Shown: piece by piece, positions 25,982-34,559 of the stretch
How the letters are laid out: each line of letters starts with the position of its first letter
Numbering within the stretch: position 1 is the stretch's first letter
NCBI GenBank assembly: GCA_038108875.1
Contig: JAYNII010000002.1
Coordinates: forward strand, 62,001 to 126,000
Reading direction: 5' to 3'
Length of the DNA stretch: 64,000 bases
DNA from: VMDH01 sp038108875
GTDB lineage: Bacteria; Pseudomonadota; Gammaproteobacteria; Magnimaribacterales; D2472
Notes under the pieces: generated by a model
Seen by the model: only the letters and a program-made list of their open reading frames with translations
What the model was told of the DNA's origin: nothing
The model's database searches: none
Program-made: the position numbers and the translations under genes

Positions 25982-27248
25982 ATTTAATATCTGAAAAATC
26001 ATTTTCTATCCAAAGCAATCTATTGTATTTTGCATTTCTGTCTGATCTACAAGGTGCGCCTGTTTTTATCTGCCCAACTCCCAGTCCAACCGCTAAATCA
26101 GAAATAGAAGTATCTTCAGTTTCTCCAGAGCGATGAGAGATTATAGAAGTAAAATTATTTTCTTTTGCCAAATTAATAGTATCAAGAGTCTCGCTAATAG
26201 TTCCTATCTGATTAATCTTTACCAATATTGCATTAGCAATTTTATCGTCAATACCTTTTTGTAATTCTTCTACATTTGTCACGAAAAGATCGTCTCCAAC
26301 CAGGTTACATTTTGCGCCTAATAAATCTGTCAAGATCTTCCATCCATCTCTGTCATTTTCATCCATACCGTCCTCTATTGAGACTATTGGGTAAGAGTTA
26401 AGCAATTCATTTAAATAAAGTGCAAACTCAGTTGAGGTTAAAGAAGCTTTATCTCCTTGTAAGACATACCTTCCATTTTGATAAAATTCTGAAGCGGCGC
26501 AATCAAGGCTAATGGCAATATCTTCTCCAAATTCATAGCCAGCAATTTTAACAGAGCGCTCTATTAAATCTAAAGCTTCCTTATTGGAAGTTAAGTTGGG
26601 TGCAAACCCCCCTTCATCCCCTACAGCTGTTGAAAGCTTCTTTTGATGCAATTCTGATTTTAAAGCCTGATAAATTTCAGTACACCACATGACTGCATCT
26701 TTAAAAGAGTTAGCGCCAATGGGCATGATCATAAATTCTTGAATATCAATATTATTATTTGCATGCTCTCCACCATTTATGATGTTCATCATGGGTATTG
26801 GCAAATTCATAGTTAATTCTTTTGAAAATCTTTTTTTATAAAGTGAATTAACGTATTGAAACAATTGCATGTTTTGGCCGATAGCTGCCGATTTCAAAGA
26901 CCCCAATGAAACGGCAAGAATAGCATTTGCTCCCAAATTAGCTTTATTTTTACTTCCATCTAACTCATTTAATAAGGCATCAATACCATCTTGGTTTAGA
27001 ACATCTTGTCCAAATAGGGATTGATTGATAATTGAGTTAATATTGTTAACTGCTTTGGTAACGCTTTTACCATTAAAAGAACTCTCTTTATCTCTCAACT
27101 CAATTGCTTCTCTGCTTCCCGTTGATGCTCCACTGGGAACCATGGAGTAAGCAAATATTCCTGAATCTAGAGATGTTCTTGCTGAAACAGTTGGCACTCC
27201 CCTTGAATCTAAAATTTGAATAGCTTCTATCTTTGCAATCTTTGACAT
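25959..27248 (-). CDS. eno: Enolase
   Basis: 429-residue enolase converting 2-phosphoglycerate to phosphoenolpyruvate, and a possible RNA degradosome part in gammaproteobacteria. Conserved parts include GIFAYSMVPSGASTGSREAIELRD, VGDEGGFAPN, SIEDGMDENDRDGW and the catalytic lysine region ILVKINQIGT plus ISHRSGETEDT. Length matches E. coli (432). It follows kdsA by one base. Confidence 0.98.
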   Translation of the reverse strand: MSKIAKIEAIQILDSRGVPTVSARTSLDSGIFAYSMVPSGASTGSREAIELRDKESSFNGKSVTKAVNNINSIINQSLFGQDVLNQDGIDALLNELDGSKNKANLGANAILAVSLGSLKSAAIGQNMQLFQYVNSLYKKRFSKELTMNLPIPMMNIINGGEHANNNIDIQEFMIMPIGANSFKDAVMWCTEIYQALKSELHQKKLSTAVGDEGGFAPNLTSNKEALDLIERSVKIAGYEFGEDIAISLDCAASEFYQNGRYVLQGDKASLTSTEFALYLNELLNSYPIVSIEDGMDENDRDGWKILTDLLGAKCNLVGDDLFVTNVEELQKGIDDKIANAILVKINQIGTISETLDTINLAKENNFTSIISHRSGETEDTSISDLAVGLGVGQIKTGAPCRSDRNAKYNRLLWIENDFSDIKYAKFNLD

Positions 27249-27249
27249 T

Positions 27250-28074
27250 TTAAGATTGATTTTTAATTAGATCATCTAAGGCTTTTAGTTCTTTTAAAAC
27301 TATAGGAAGCTGCTCTAACGGTGTTGCGCAAGGCCCATCACATTTAGCCTCATCCGGATTTGGATGAGTTTCAAGGAAAATACCTGCAATTTTTTGAGCT
27401 ACTCCAGACTTAGCCAAAGGAAGCATATAATCCCTCCTTCCTCCTGCTGCAAATCCTAAGCCACCTGGAAGTTGCAGTGAATGGGTTACATCAAAAATTA
27501 CTGGGACATTTAAATCCTTCATAATTTGAAAATTAAGCATATCTACCACTAAATTGTTATAACCAAATGAATTTCCTCTCTCACAAATGATATTTTTTGA
27601 ATTACCAGCAGCAACTGATTTTTTGATAACATTTTCCATTTCATGGGCTGCCAGAAACTGAGGTTTTTTAAATTGAATAATCTTATTGGTTTTAGCAGCT
27701 GCAGTGACTAAATCAGTTTGACGGCATAAAAATGCTGGAATCTGAATAATGTCGCATACTTCAGCAACTATATCAGCTTGAGAGGGTTCATGAATATCAG
27801 TTATTACTGGAACATCAAACGCCTCTTTTACTTTTTGCAAGATTTCTAAACCTTCTTCAATACCTGGGCCCCTATATGAATTTAATGAGCTCCTGTTTGC
27901 TTTATCAAAGGATCCTTTAAACACCCATGGCATATTTAGCTTAGCTGTATTAGTTTTGAATGCTTCTGCAACCTGCATTGCTAATGCTTCAGACTCTAAA
28001 ACATTAACTCCTCCAATAATGCAAAGAGGTTTTTTATTGCTTATATGAAAATCTGCTAATTCTATGGAATTCAT
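27250..28074 (-). CDS. kdsA: KdsA, KDO-8-phosphate synthase
   Basis: 274-residue aldolase joining PEP and arabinose 5-phosphate to give KDO-8-P for LPS inner core. Motifs include KGSFDKANRSS, DIHEP, IQIPAFLCRQTDL, KKPQFLAAHEM and VIFDVTHSLQLPGG. It supplies the pathway that KdsD in this window starts. It overlaps pyrG by four bases. Confidence 0.97.
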   Translation of the reverse strand: MNSIELADFHISNKKPLCIIGGVNVLESEALAMQVAEAFKTNTAKLNMPWVFKGSFDKANRSSLNSYRGPGIEEGLEILQKVKEAFDVPVITDIHEPSQADIVAEVCDIIQIPAFLCRQTDLVTAAAKTNKIIQFKKPQFLAAHEMENVIKKSVAAGNSKNIICERGNSFGYNNLVVDMLNFQIMKDLNVPVIFDVTHSLQLPGGLGFAAGGRRDYMLPLAKSGVAQKIAGIFLETHPNPDEAKCDGPCATPLEQLPIVLKELKALDDLIKNQS

Positions 28075-29705
28075 TTTTTAAGCTTAATTGATTTTTTTAT
28101 AAAGTCATTAAATAAAGGGTGACCATCTCTTGGATTTGAAGTAAACTCTGGATGAAATTGACATGCTATAAACCAAGGATGAGTAGCAATCTCAATCATC
28201 TCAACTAGCTTTTTATCAATTGAAGTTCCAACAACTCTTAAGCCTTTATCAGAAAAAGAATCGTGAAAACTTGGATTCACTTCATATCTGTGGCGATGTC
28301 TTTCAATGATGCTGTCTTTTTTATAAAGTTTATAAGACAGGGATGTCTTGTTCAACATACATTCCTGGCCACCTAGCCTCATAGTTCCTCCTAAATCAGA
28401 ATCTTTAGAGCGCCTTTCTTTTTTACCTGAAGCATTTTTCCATTCAGTTACCATTGCAATAACAGGATATTTTGTTAAAGGATCAAACTCTGTACTATTA
28501 GCTCCCTTAAGATTCAGAACATATCTTGAATACTCGATAATTGCTATTTGCATCCCAAGGCAAATTCCAAAATAAGGAATGAGTTTTTTTCTTGCATAAT
28601 TACATGCAAGTATCATCCCCTCTATACCTCTCTCACCAAATCCTCCTGGCACCAAGATACCATCCGAACGTGACAATAAACTTGTAATTGATTTTTTTGT
28701 TATCTTGGAAGCATCTACAAAATTTATATTCACAGCTGCATTATTAATAATACCTGCATGATCAAGGGCTTCGTTCAAAGATTTATAAGAATCATGCAAA
28801 TCAACGTATTTGCCAACCACTGATATAGTTACTTTACGTTTAGGGTTTAGTTTTGCTTTAACGACTTTTTTCCAATCATCTAACTTAGGTTTTCTTTTTT
28901 TAGATAGCCCGAGCTTATCTAGCAGCAAAGCATCAACTCCTTGATCATGGAGAAGCAAAGGTATGCTATAGACCGTTTGTACATCTTGCATAGAAATTAC
29001 ATTCTTTGGATCAACTGAGCAAAATAGGGCTATCTTTTTCTTTTCCTCATTAGGAATTTCATCTTCCAATCTGCAAATCAAGCAATCCGGCTGAAGACCT
29101 AAAGATCTAAGCTCTTTTACAGAATGTTGGGTAGGTTTGGTTTTTAACTCTCCAGAAACTTTAATAAAAGGTACAAGAGTTAAATGAGCTATGGCAGTTG
29201 CATTTGATGGGAGTTCTATAGTCATTTGACGAATGGCCTCAATAAAGGGTTGGCTTTCTATATCTCCTACAGTGCCACCAATTTCAACAATTGCTATATC
29301 AGAGCCGCTAGCTCCCTCTTTGATCCTTCTTTTGATTTCATCGGTGATGTGAGGAATAACCTGAACAGTTCCTCCAAGATATTTCCCTTTTCTTTCATTT
29401 TTAATGACCTGTTCGTAAATCTTTCCCGCTGTAAAATTATTCTTAGATGAAGCTTGAAACCTAACAAATCTCTCATAATGTCCAAGATCCAAATCTGTTT
29501 CTGTGCCATCATTAGTTACAAAGACTTCTCCGTGTTGAAAAGGGCTCATAGTGCCCGGATCTACATTTATATATGGATCTACTTTAATTAACGTGACCTT
29601 AAAACCTCTCGATTCTAGGAGTGTGCCAAGTGATGCAGCAGCAATTCCCTTCCCAAGTGAAGAAACAACACCACCAGTGACAAATACGAATTTTTTTTGA
29701 GCCAT
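28071..29705 (-). CDS. pyrG: PyrG, CTP synthase
   Basis: 544-residue enzyme aminating UTP to CTP. The N-terminal synthetase domain (1-~270) has KFVFVTGGVVSSLGKGI and the C-terminal class I glutaminase (about 290-544) has the nucleophile Cys in PYFGICLGMQ and the His/Glu pair in HPEFTS. Length matches E. coli (545). First gene of the pyrG-kdsA-eno-ftsB-ispDF run, with a 63-base gap upstream that is AT-rich. Confidence 0.98.
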   Translation of the reverse strand: MAQKKFVFVTGGVVSSLGKGIAAASLGTLLESRGFKVTLIKVDPYINVDPGTMSPFQHGEVFVTNDGTETDLDLGHYERFVRFQASSKNNFTAGKIYEQVIKNERKGKYLGGTVQVIPHITDEIKRRIKEGASGSDIAIVEIGGTVGDIESQPFIEAIRQMTIELPSNATAIAHLTLVPFIKVSGELKTKPTQHSVKELRSLGLQPDCLICRLEDEIPNEEKKKIALFCSVDPKNVISMQDVQTVYSIPLLLHDQGVDALLLDKLGLSKKRKPKLDDWKKVVKAKLNPKRKVTISVVGKYVDLHDSYKSLNEALDHAGIINNAAVNINFVDASKITKKSITSLLSRSDGILVPGGFGERGIEGMILACNYARKKLIPYFGICLGMQIAIIEYSRYVLNLKGANSTEFDPLTKYPVIAMVTEWKNASGKKERRSKDSDLGGTMRLGGQECMLNKTSLSYKLYKKDSIIERHRHRYEVNPSFHDSFSDKGLRVVGTSIDKKLVEMIEIATHPWFIACQFHPEFTSNPRDGHPLFNDFIKKSIKLKK

Positions 29706-29768
29706 CTTCTTTATCTAGATGGGAATACAGAATAACAGAATATGTTATTAATAAAAACTAATATTATG

Positions 29769-30842
29769 TTAATCACTAAATAAGGGTCTTGATAGATCTG
29801 CCCAGTCAATGTCTCCATCAGAAGGGCTATCTTTGAATTGCAAAATCCCAAGTTCATCAAATTTTTCTTTTACGCTGTCGGTTAATAAACCAATTCTTGA
29901 AAGGTTTGGCATTACCCTCTGAAAAAGCAGTTTTTGAAATGTCTTAAAGATTTCAGATTCCATCTGAAAAGCTCTTGCCTCATTAACATCCCATCCAAAA
30001 TATTCATAAACATCAATCGATAACATTCTTTCTTTGCTTAAATAGCAAGCTTCGTAAGCGAATTGAGCCCTTTCTTCTTTTTCTTTGTTGGTAAGTGTCT
30101 CTACGAACTCTTCTAGATAATTGACTCCAAAAGTAACATGTCTAGCTTCGTCCCTTATGATAAGACCCAACATATCATATAAAACAGGATCTCTGGCTAA
30201 GTTTCTAGAGGATTGAAAAGCAGCCAATGCAAGCCCTTCAATAATTAACTGCATTCCAATAAATTTTAGATCCCATCTGTGATCAGTTAATATTTTATCT
30301 AGAATTGATTTAAGAGCATTGCCAATTGGATACATGAACCCAATTCTAGTTTGGATATATCTATTGAATGCCTCTACATGCCTTGCCTCATCAAAGGTTT
30401 GGGAAGAAGCATATAATTTTGATTGATATGTCGGGGCGCAAGTTGCAAGTTGAGAAGCTACCAATAAAGCTCCTTGCTCTCCGTGTAAGAACTGGCTCAT
30501 GCTCCAAGAATTCCTATGCTTAAGAAACTCAACTTTTTTTTCATCAGGCATCGCTTGGTACGCGGGAAAATCATCCCAAAATACCGGCACAGGTTCTTTA
30601 ATAGGCTCTATAGGTCTTTCCCAGTCAACATCGAGTTCAGAATTCCAATTAAGCTCCTTACCCAATTCATACAACTTTTTAATTCTATTATCTTGATCGG
30701 TGTAATCCCAGTTATAAGATCCTGTTAAGGGAGTGTTAAAAATTTCTGCTATATCTTGAACATGTTTCTTAGTTAAGTAGGGCTCAAGATCATCTTGAAA
30801 GCGAACATTTCTTGGAGACTCTTTTAATCTTATTACTTCCAT
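29769..30842 (-). CDS. Ferritin-like R2-type di-iron protein of unknown function
   Basis: 357-residue mostly helical protein with six potential di-iron ligands at R2-like spacing: Glu122 (GEQGAL), Glu152 and His155 (DEARH), Glu202 (IEGLAL), Glu232 and His235 (DEARH). Residue 159, where class I ribonucleotide reductase R2 has its radical Tyr (His+4), is Phe, so this is not a standard NrdB. An oxygenase or oxidase (AurF- or R2lox-like) is plausible but the substrate is unknown. It lies one base downstream of alr in the same direction, suggesting co-transcription. Confidence 0.75.
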   Translation of the reverse strand: MEVIRLKESPRNVRFQDDLEPYLTKKHVQDIAEIFNTPLTGSYNWDYTDQDNRIKKLYELGKELNWNSELDVDWERPIEPIKEPVPVFWDDFPAYQAMPDEKKVEFLKHRNSWSMSQFLHGEQGALLVASQLATCAPTYQSKLYASSQTFDEARHVEAFNRYIQTRIGFMYPIGNALKSILDKILTDHRWDLKFIGMQLIIEGLALAAFQSSRNLARDPVLYDMLGLIIRDEARHVTFGVNYLEEFVETLTNKEKEERAQFAYEACYLSKERMLSIDVYEYFGWDVNEARAFQMESEIFKTFQKLLFQRVMPNLSRIGLLTDSVKEKFDELGILQFKDSPSDGDIDWADLSRPLFSD

Positions 30843-30843
30843 C

Positions 30844-31881
30844 TTATTTTTTCCTAATCACACGATGAGTAATTTTGGTCATTAATTCATAGGATATTAA
30901 ATCATTATATGCAGATATAGAATTTATGCTATTTTCTGGAGACCAGAGAACAGCCCAATCGCCCTCTTTAACATCGCTCGTACCAGTAATATCTGCAGTT
31001 ATTAGATCCATTGATACTCTGCCTAAAATCTTACACTCTTGAGAATTAATAAGAACTGAAGTGCCATCTATAGCTGTTTGGGGATATCCATCTGCATATC
31101 CGCAATAAATAACTGCAATCTTTTTATTTTCTTGTGCTGTATATCTACCTCCATACCCTATTCTTTCACCCTTTCTTAAGGTTCTGATAGAAATTACTTT
31201 ACTCCTAAAAGTCATAGAGGTTTTAAGATATTTATCTGGAAATCCTCCGTACATTGCAATACCACATCTTACCCAATCGAATGCATATTCCGGAAAATGC
31301 ATAACCCCTGCGGAATTTAAAATACTTTTTTTCGTTTGATTGAAAGACGAAGCCAAATCATCAAATAAATCAAATTGCTTAGCATTCATTTCATCTTTTG
31401 GAGAATCAGCACAAGCAAGATGACTCATCAAACAATTTTCCACTCGATTAAAGTCTAAAAGTTTTATTGAATCCTCTATCTCAAATCCTAATCTATTCAT
31501 GCCAGTATTAAATTTCAACCATAAATTTAGTTTTGAATTAAATTGTTTGGCCAGCTCGTATTGAGAAAAATCGTGTATCACTAAAGAAAAATTATTTTGA
31601 TTAGCTATTTTGAAGCCTTCTTCATTATAGAGGCCCTGCATGAGCAGAACTGGTTTAGAAGAATATTTCCTGATCGCAAGCGCCTCATCTAGCCTTACTA
31701 CGCCATATCCGTCTACACATGCATCTAATTCTTCTACAAAATCTTTTAGCTCATGACCGTAGGCATTTGCTTTAATAATTGCCATAAAAGATGTTTCTTT
31801 GGAGATCAATGTTTTTAAATAACAAATATTATTTTGAATAATACTCAAATCAACTATAAGTTCAGCCTTGGGCTCAATCAT
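30844..31881 (-). CDS. alr: Alr, alanine racemase
   Basis: 345-residue PLP racemase producing D-alanine for peptidoglycan. The PLP lysine is in MAIIKANAYGHEL (near residue 38) and the second-base Tyr region is RIGYGGRYTA. Conserved SMDLITADIT is present. It overlaps dnaB by four bases, the usual dnaB-alr order, and provides substrate for Ddl in the dcw cluster. Confidence 0.96.
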   Translation of the reverse strand: MIEPKAELIVDLSIIQNNICYLKTLISKETSFMAIIKANAYGHELKDFVEELDACVDGYGVVRLDEALAIRKYSSKPVLLMQGLYNEEGFKIANQNNFSLVIHDFSQYELAKQFNSKLNLWLKFNTGMNRLGFEIEDSIKLLDFNRVENCLMSHLACADSPKDEMNAKQFDLFDDLASSFNQTKKSILNSAGVMHFPEYAFDWVRCGIAMYGGFPDKYLKTSMTFRSKVISIRTLRKGERIGYGGRYTAQENKKIAVIYCGYADGYPQTAIDGTSVLINSQECKILGRVSMDLITADITGTSDVKEGDWAVLWSPENSINSISAYNDLISYELMTKITHRVIRKK

Positions 31882-33245
31882 TTATAGGGATCATAAAAAC
31901 TATCGACAGCAAAATTTTCAAAACGAGTGAACTCTTTTAAGAAGGTAAGATCCACTGTTCCAATAGGACCATTTCTTTGCTTGCCAATAATTATCTCAGC
32001 CTTGTTACCTTCTTCAGAATCCTCGTTATAAACTTCATCTCTATAAATAAAGAAGATTACATCTGCATCCTGTTCGATAGCACCTGAGTCTCTTAAATCT
32101 GCCATCATCGGTCTTTTATTTGGTCTTTGTTCTACTGCTCTATTCAATTGCGATAAAGCAATCACTGGAACCTCTAGCTCTTTCGCTAGAGATTTAAGCG
32201 ATCTAGAAATTTCGGATATTTGATTCACTCTACTTTCTGTTGAGCCTGGAAGCTGCATAAGCTGAAGATAGTCAACAATAATGAGTGCAAGCCCATGCTC
32301 GCTTTGTCTATAAACCCTTCTGGCACGAGCCCTTATCTCCATGGGTGATAAAATTGAACTATCATCAATTAATAAAGGCAGATCTCTTAGTTCAGCAGAT
32401 GATTCCATAAACTTTTGTAATTGGTCGTTTGATAGGCGTGCTGACCTTACATCCTGCTGATCAATTTTTGCGTGACTCGCTAATAGTCTCGTGGTAAGTG
32501 ATTCGGCTGGCATTTCCAAGCTAAAGACTAGTACAGATCCCTTTATATCCTTATTCATCAACATGTTTTCAGCTATATTCATTGCAAAAGAAGTTTTTCC
32601 CATGCTGGGTCTGCCTGCAACAATAATTAGATCTCCTTTTTGGAGACCTTGTGTTTTTTTATCAAGATCTTTATATCCTGTCGACGAACCTAGCAATGAA
32701 GAACCTTTCTTAGAAAGTTCATTTAATCTGTCCATTGATGAACGAATTAATTCTTTTAACGGTAAAATTGAAGATGCGGTCCTACTCGCCTCATCATTTA
32801 ATGAAAATATCTTACTTTCAGCTTCATCTAATAATGCTGCAGCGTCTTTACCTTGAGGATTTTTAATTAATTCAGCTATTTCTGAATTAATATGTAATAA
32901 CTTACGCGCAATAGACTTTTGCCTAATAAGTTCAGCATAAGCTTCTAAATTAGCTGCAGAGGGTGAGGAGGCTGCTAATTCAACCAGATAATCTCTTCCC
33001 CCTGACCTGCCTAAAAGATTTTTACTATTTAAGCGTTCTGAAACTGTTATTGGATCAAGTGGTTTATTAGAATTAACCAATTCACCCATTGATTCAAATA
33101 TATGTTGATGATCTCTTCCTTCAAAATCAGCATGGGTAATTATCAAACTCACAGAATCAAATCTCTCAGTTTCAAGCATCAAACCGCCTAACACGGCCTG
33201 TTCTAGATTCCTAGTTTGATTAGATATTTCTATAGATTCAGGCAT
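31878..33245 (-). CDS. dnaB: DnaB, replicative helicase
   Basis: 455-residue hexameric helicase: N-terminal primase-binding domain (about 10-115) and RecA-like C-terminal domain with Walker A GRPSMGKT (about 206-213), Walker B LALIIVDYLQLM and the RPMMADLRDSGAIEQDAD motif H4. No intein is seen. It follows rplI by 37 bases in the standard rpsF-rpsR-rplI-dnaB-alr order. Confidence 0.97.
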   Translation of the reverse strand: MPESIEISNQTRNLEQAVLGGLMLETERFDSVSLIITHADFEGRDHQHIFESMGELVNSNKPLDPITVSERLNSKNLLGRSGGRDYLVELAASSPSAANLEAYAELIRQKSIARKLLHINSEIAELIKNPQGKDAAALLDEAESKIFSLNDEASRTASSILPLKELIRSSMDRLNELSKKGSSLLGSSTGYKDLDKKTQGLQKGDLIIVAGRPSMGKTSFAMNIAENMLMNKDIKGSVLVFSLEMPAESLTTRLLASHAKIDQQDVRSARLSNDQLQKFMESSAELRDLPLLIDDSSILSPMEIRARARRVYRQSEHGLALIIVDYLQLMQLPGSTESRVNQISEISRSLKSLAKELEVPVIALSQLNRAVEQRPNKRPMMADLRDSGAIEQDADVIFFIYRDEVYNEDSEEGNKAEIIIGKQRNGPIGTVDLTFLKEFTRFENFAVDSFYDPYK

Positions 33246-33282
33246 AGGATACGATTTTCACACCATATCCAAAAGTTGACAA

Positions 33283-33729
33283 CTATTCTGCGCTTACAAT
33301 TACAGTTATTTCTGCAGACACTTCGGGATGCAAAGTCAGAGTAACTAAAAATTCTCCAACCTCTTTGAGCGCACCGTCAGGCAATTGAACCCAACTCTTT
33401 TCAATCTGATGGCCTGCCTTTTCTAAAGCTGAGGTTATTTCTCTTGTTCCGATTGAGCCGTAAAGTGTTCCTTCTTCGGTAACTTGTGCAGCAATATTTA
33501 TTTTAGTGCCAGAAATTGAATCAGCTATAGACTGCGCTTTAGTAACTAAATCAGCTGAAGCTGCAGCTAACTCAGCTTTTTTGCTTTCAACAAATTCTAA
33601 ATTTACTTTTGAGGCAAACATTGCTTTCTTTTGAGGAATTAAAAAATTTCTGGCATAACCAGACTTAACATCCACAACATCGCCTATCTCGCCAAGATGG
33701 ATAACTTTATCAAGAAGTATTATTTTCAT
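33283..33729 (-). CDS. rplI: Ribosomal protein bL9
   Basis: 148-residue bL9, same length as E. coli (149). The signature KIILLDKVIHLGEIGDVVDVKSGYARNFLIP is the N-terminal rRNA-binding domain; the C-terminal domain carries GTLYGSIGTREI. Five bases downstream of rpsR. Confidence 0.98.
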   Translation of the reverse strand: MKIILLDKVIHLGEIGDVVDVKSGYARNFLIPQKKAMFASKVNLEFVESKKAELAAASADLVTKAQSIADSISGTKINIAAQVTEEGTLYGSIGTREITSALEKAGHQIEKSWVQLPDGALKEVGEFLVTLTLHPEVSAEITVIVSAE

Positions 33730-33734
33730 AAGAT

Positions 33735-33929
33735 TTATCTATGTTGATCAGTGAATGGGAGCAAGGCTAAAAATCTGGCAATCTTGATAGATTGAGTAAT
33801 TTTACGTTGTTGAGCAGCTGTTACACCAGAAACTCTACCTGGCATAATCTTTCCAGTTTCGGTAATAAACTGCTTCAATATATCCAGATTTGTATGATTG
33901 AATTGTTTTGGTAATTTTAACGGTTTCAT
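33735..33929 (-). CDS. rpsR: Ribosomal protein bS18, shortened N-terminus
   Basis: 64-residue bS18. ILKQFITETGKIMPGRVSG and ARFLALLPFTDQHR align with E. coli S18 (75 residues), but the basic N-terminal Arg-rich tail of about ten residues is absent. I use the ATG at 33929; the codon before it is TTG at 33932. AAGGAA at suitable distance supports the ATG. It lies between rpsF and rplI as usual. Confidence 0.95.
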   Translation of the reverse strand: MKPLKLPKQFNHTNLDILKQFITETGKIMPGRVSGVTAAQQRKITQSIKIARFLALLPFTDQHR

Positions 33930-33932
33930 CAA

Positions 33933-34484
33933 TTATTCCTTAATCTCAGAATCGCTTGTTTCGAGATCATTACTAATATCTAAAAAATCATCGGAATCGC
34001 CCGACTCAGAAAGTTCTTCCTCTTCTGAACTTAAATTATCTGATTCATGAAGTGCTTTTTTCTTAACAGCTTTTGGATGATCATTAGACTTTTTAGATTG
34101 AGCTTCCAAAGCATCTTGCTTTGCTTTATTAGCAAGTTTTGCTTCAGCTCTTTTATTAGCTTCAATGGTATCCTCTGTTAGGAAAGAATTGGCAAGCGTA
34201 TGAGTTTCAACTTTTTGCAAAAAGTATCTAAGCAAAGAATTATCATATTTAAGCTTGTTTTCTAAATCGCTGACTGAAGAAGGAGCACCGGTCAATTGAT
34301 AGATTATGTATAAACCTTTGTTATTTTTTTTTATTGGGTAGGCAAGAAATCTTTTACCTATATTTTCTGTAAAAGCAATTTTAAAACCCAAATCGGATAA
34401 TGATTTCTCAAAACTTTCTTTAAAAATGTCAAATCTAGACTCTAAATCTGGTTTAACAATAAGAGTTAATTCGTAGTTGTTCAT
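33933..34484 (-). CDS. rpsF: Ribosomal protein bS6 with acidic tail
   Basis: 183-residue bS6. The first ~100 residues are the S6 fold (NNYELTLIVKPDL, FLAYPIKKNNKGLYIIYQL, NSLLRYFLQKVE). The remaining ~80 form a Lys/Ala-rich helix and then a Ser/Asp/Glu tail. E. coli S6 has 131 encoded residues with only a short acidic end. The tail could replace the glutamates that RimK adds post-translationally in E. coli; that is inference. First gene of its operon with a strong promoter. Confidence 0.96.
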   Translation of the reverse strand: MNNYELTLIVKPDLESRFDIFKESFEKSLSDLGFKIAFTENIGKRFLAYPIKKNNKGLYIIYQLTGAPSSVSDLENKLKYDNSLLRYFLQKVETHTLANSFLTEDTIEANKRAEAKLANKAKQDALEAQSKKSNDHPKAVKKKALHESDNLSSEEEELSESGDSDDFLDISNDLETSDSEIKE

Positions 34485-34531
34485 GTTTTTCCTTTTGGTT
34501 AATTAGGCTGCTTTGCAACCAAGGAACGGGA

Positions 34532-34559
34532 ATTATAAACAATATTTTTTTTGGATCAA
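34532..34559 (-). promoter_or_regulatory. rpsF operon promoter
   Basis: Minus strand TTGATC (34559-34554) and perfect TATAAT (34537-34532), 16-base spacer, overlapping the ftsA stop codon. It separates the dcw cluster from the rpsF-rpsR-rplI-dnaB-alr operon. An AAGGA-type ribosome site precedes the rpsF ATG. Confidence 0.75.

Noticed and set aside
32491..32856. 121-codon plus-strand open frame opposite dnaB
   Set aside because: Antisense shadow of dnaB without ribosome site or recognisable domain.
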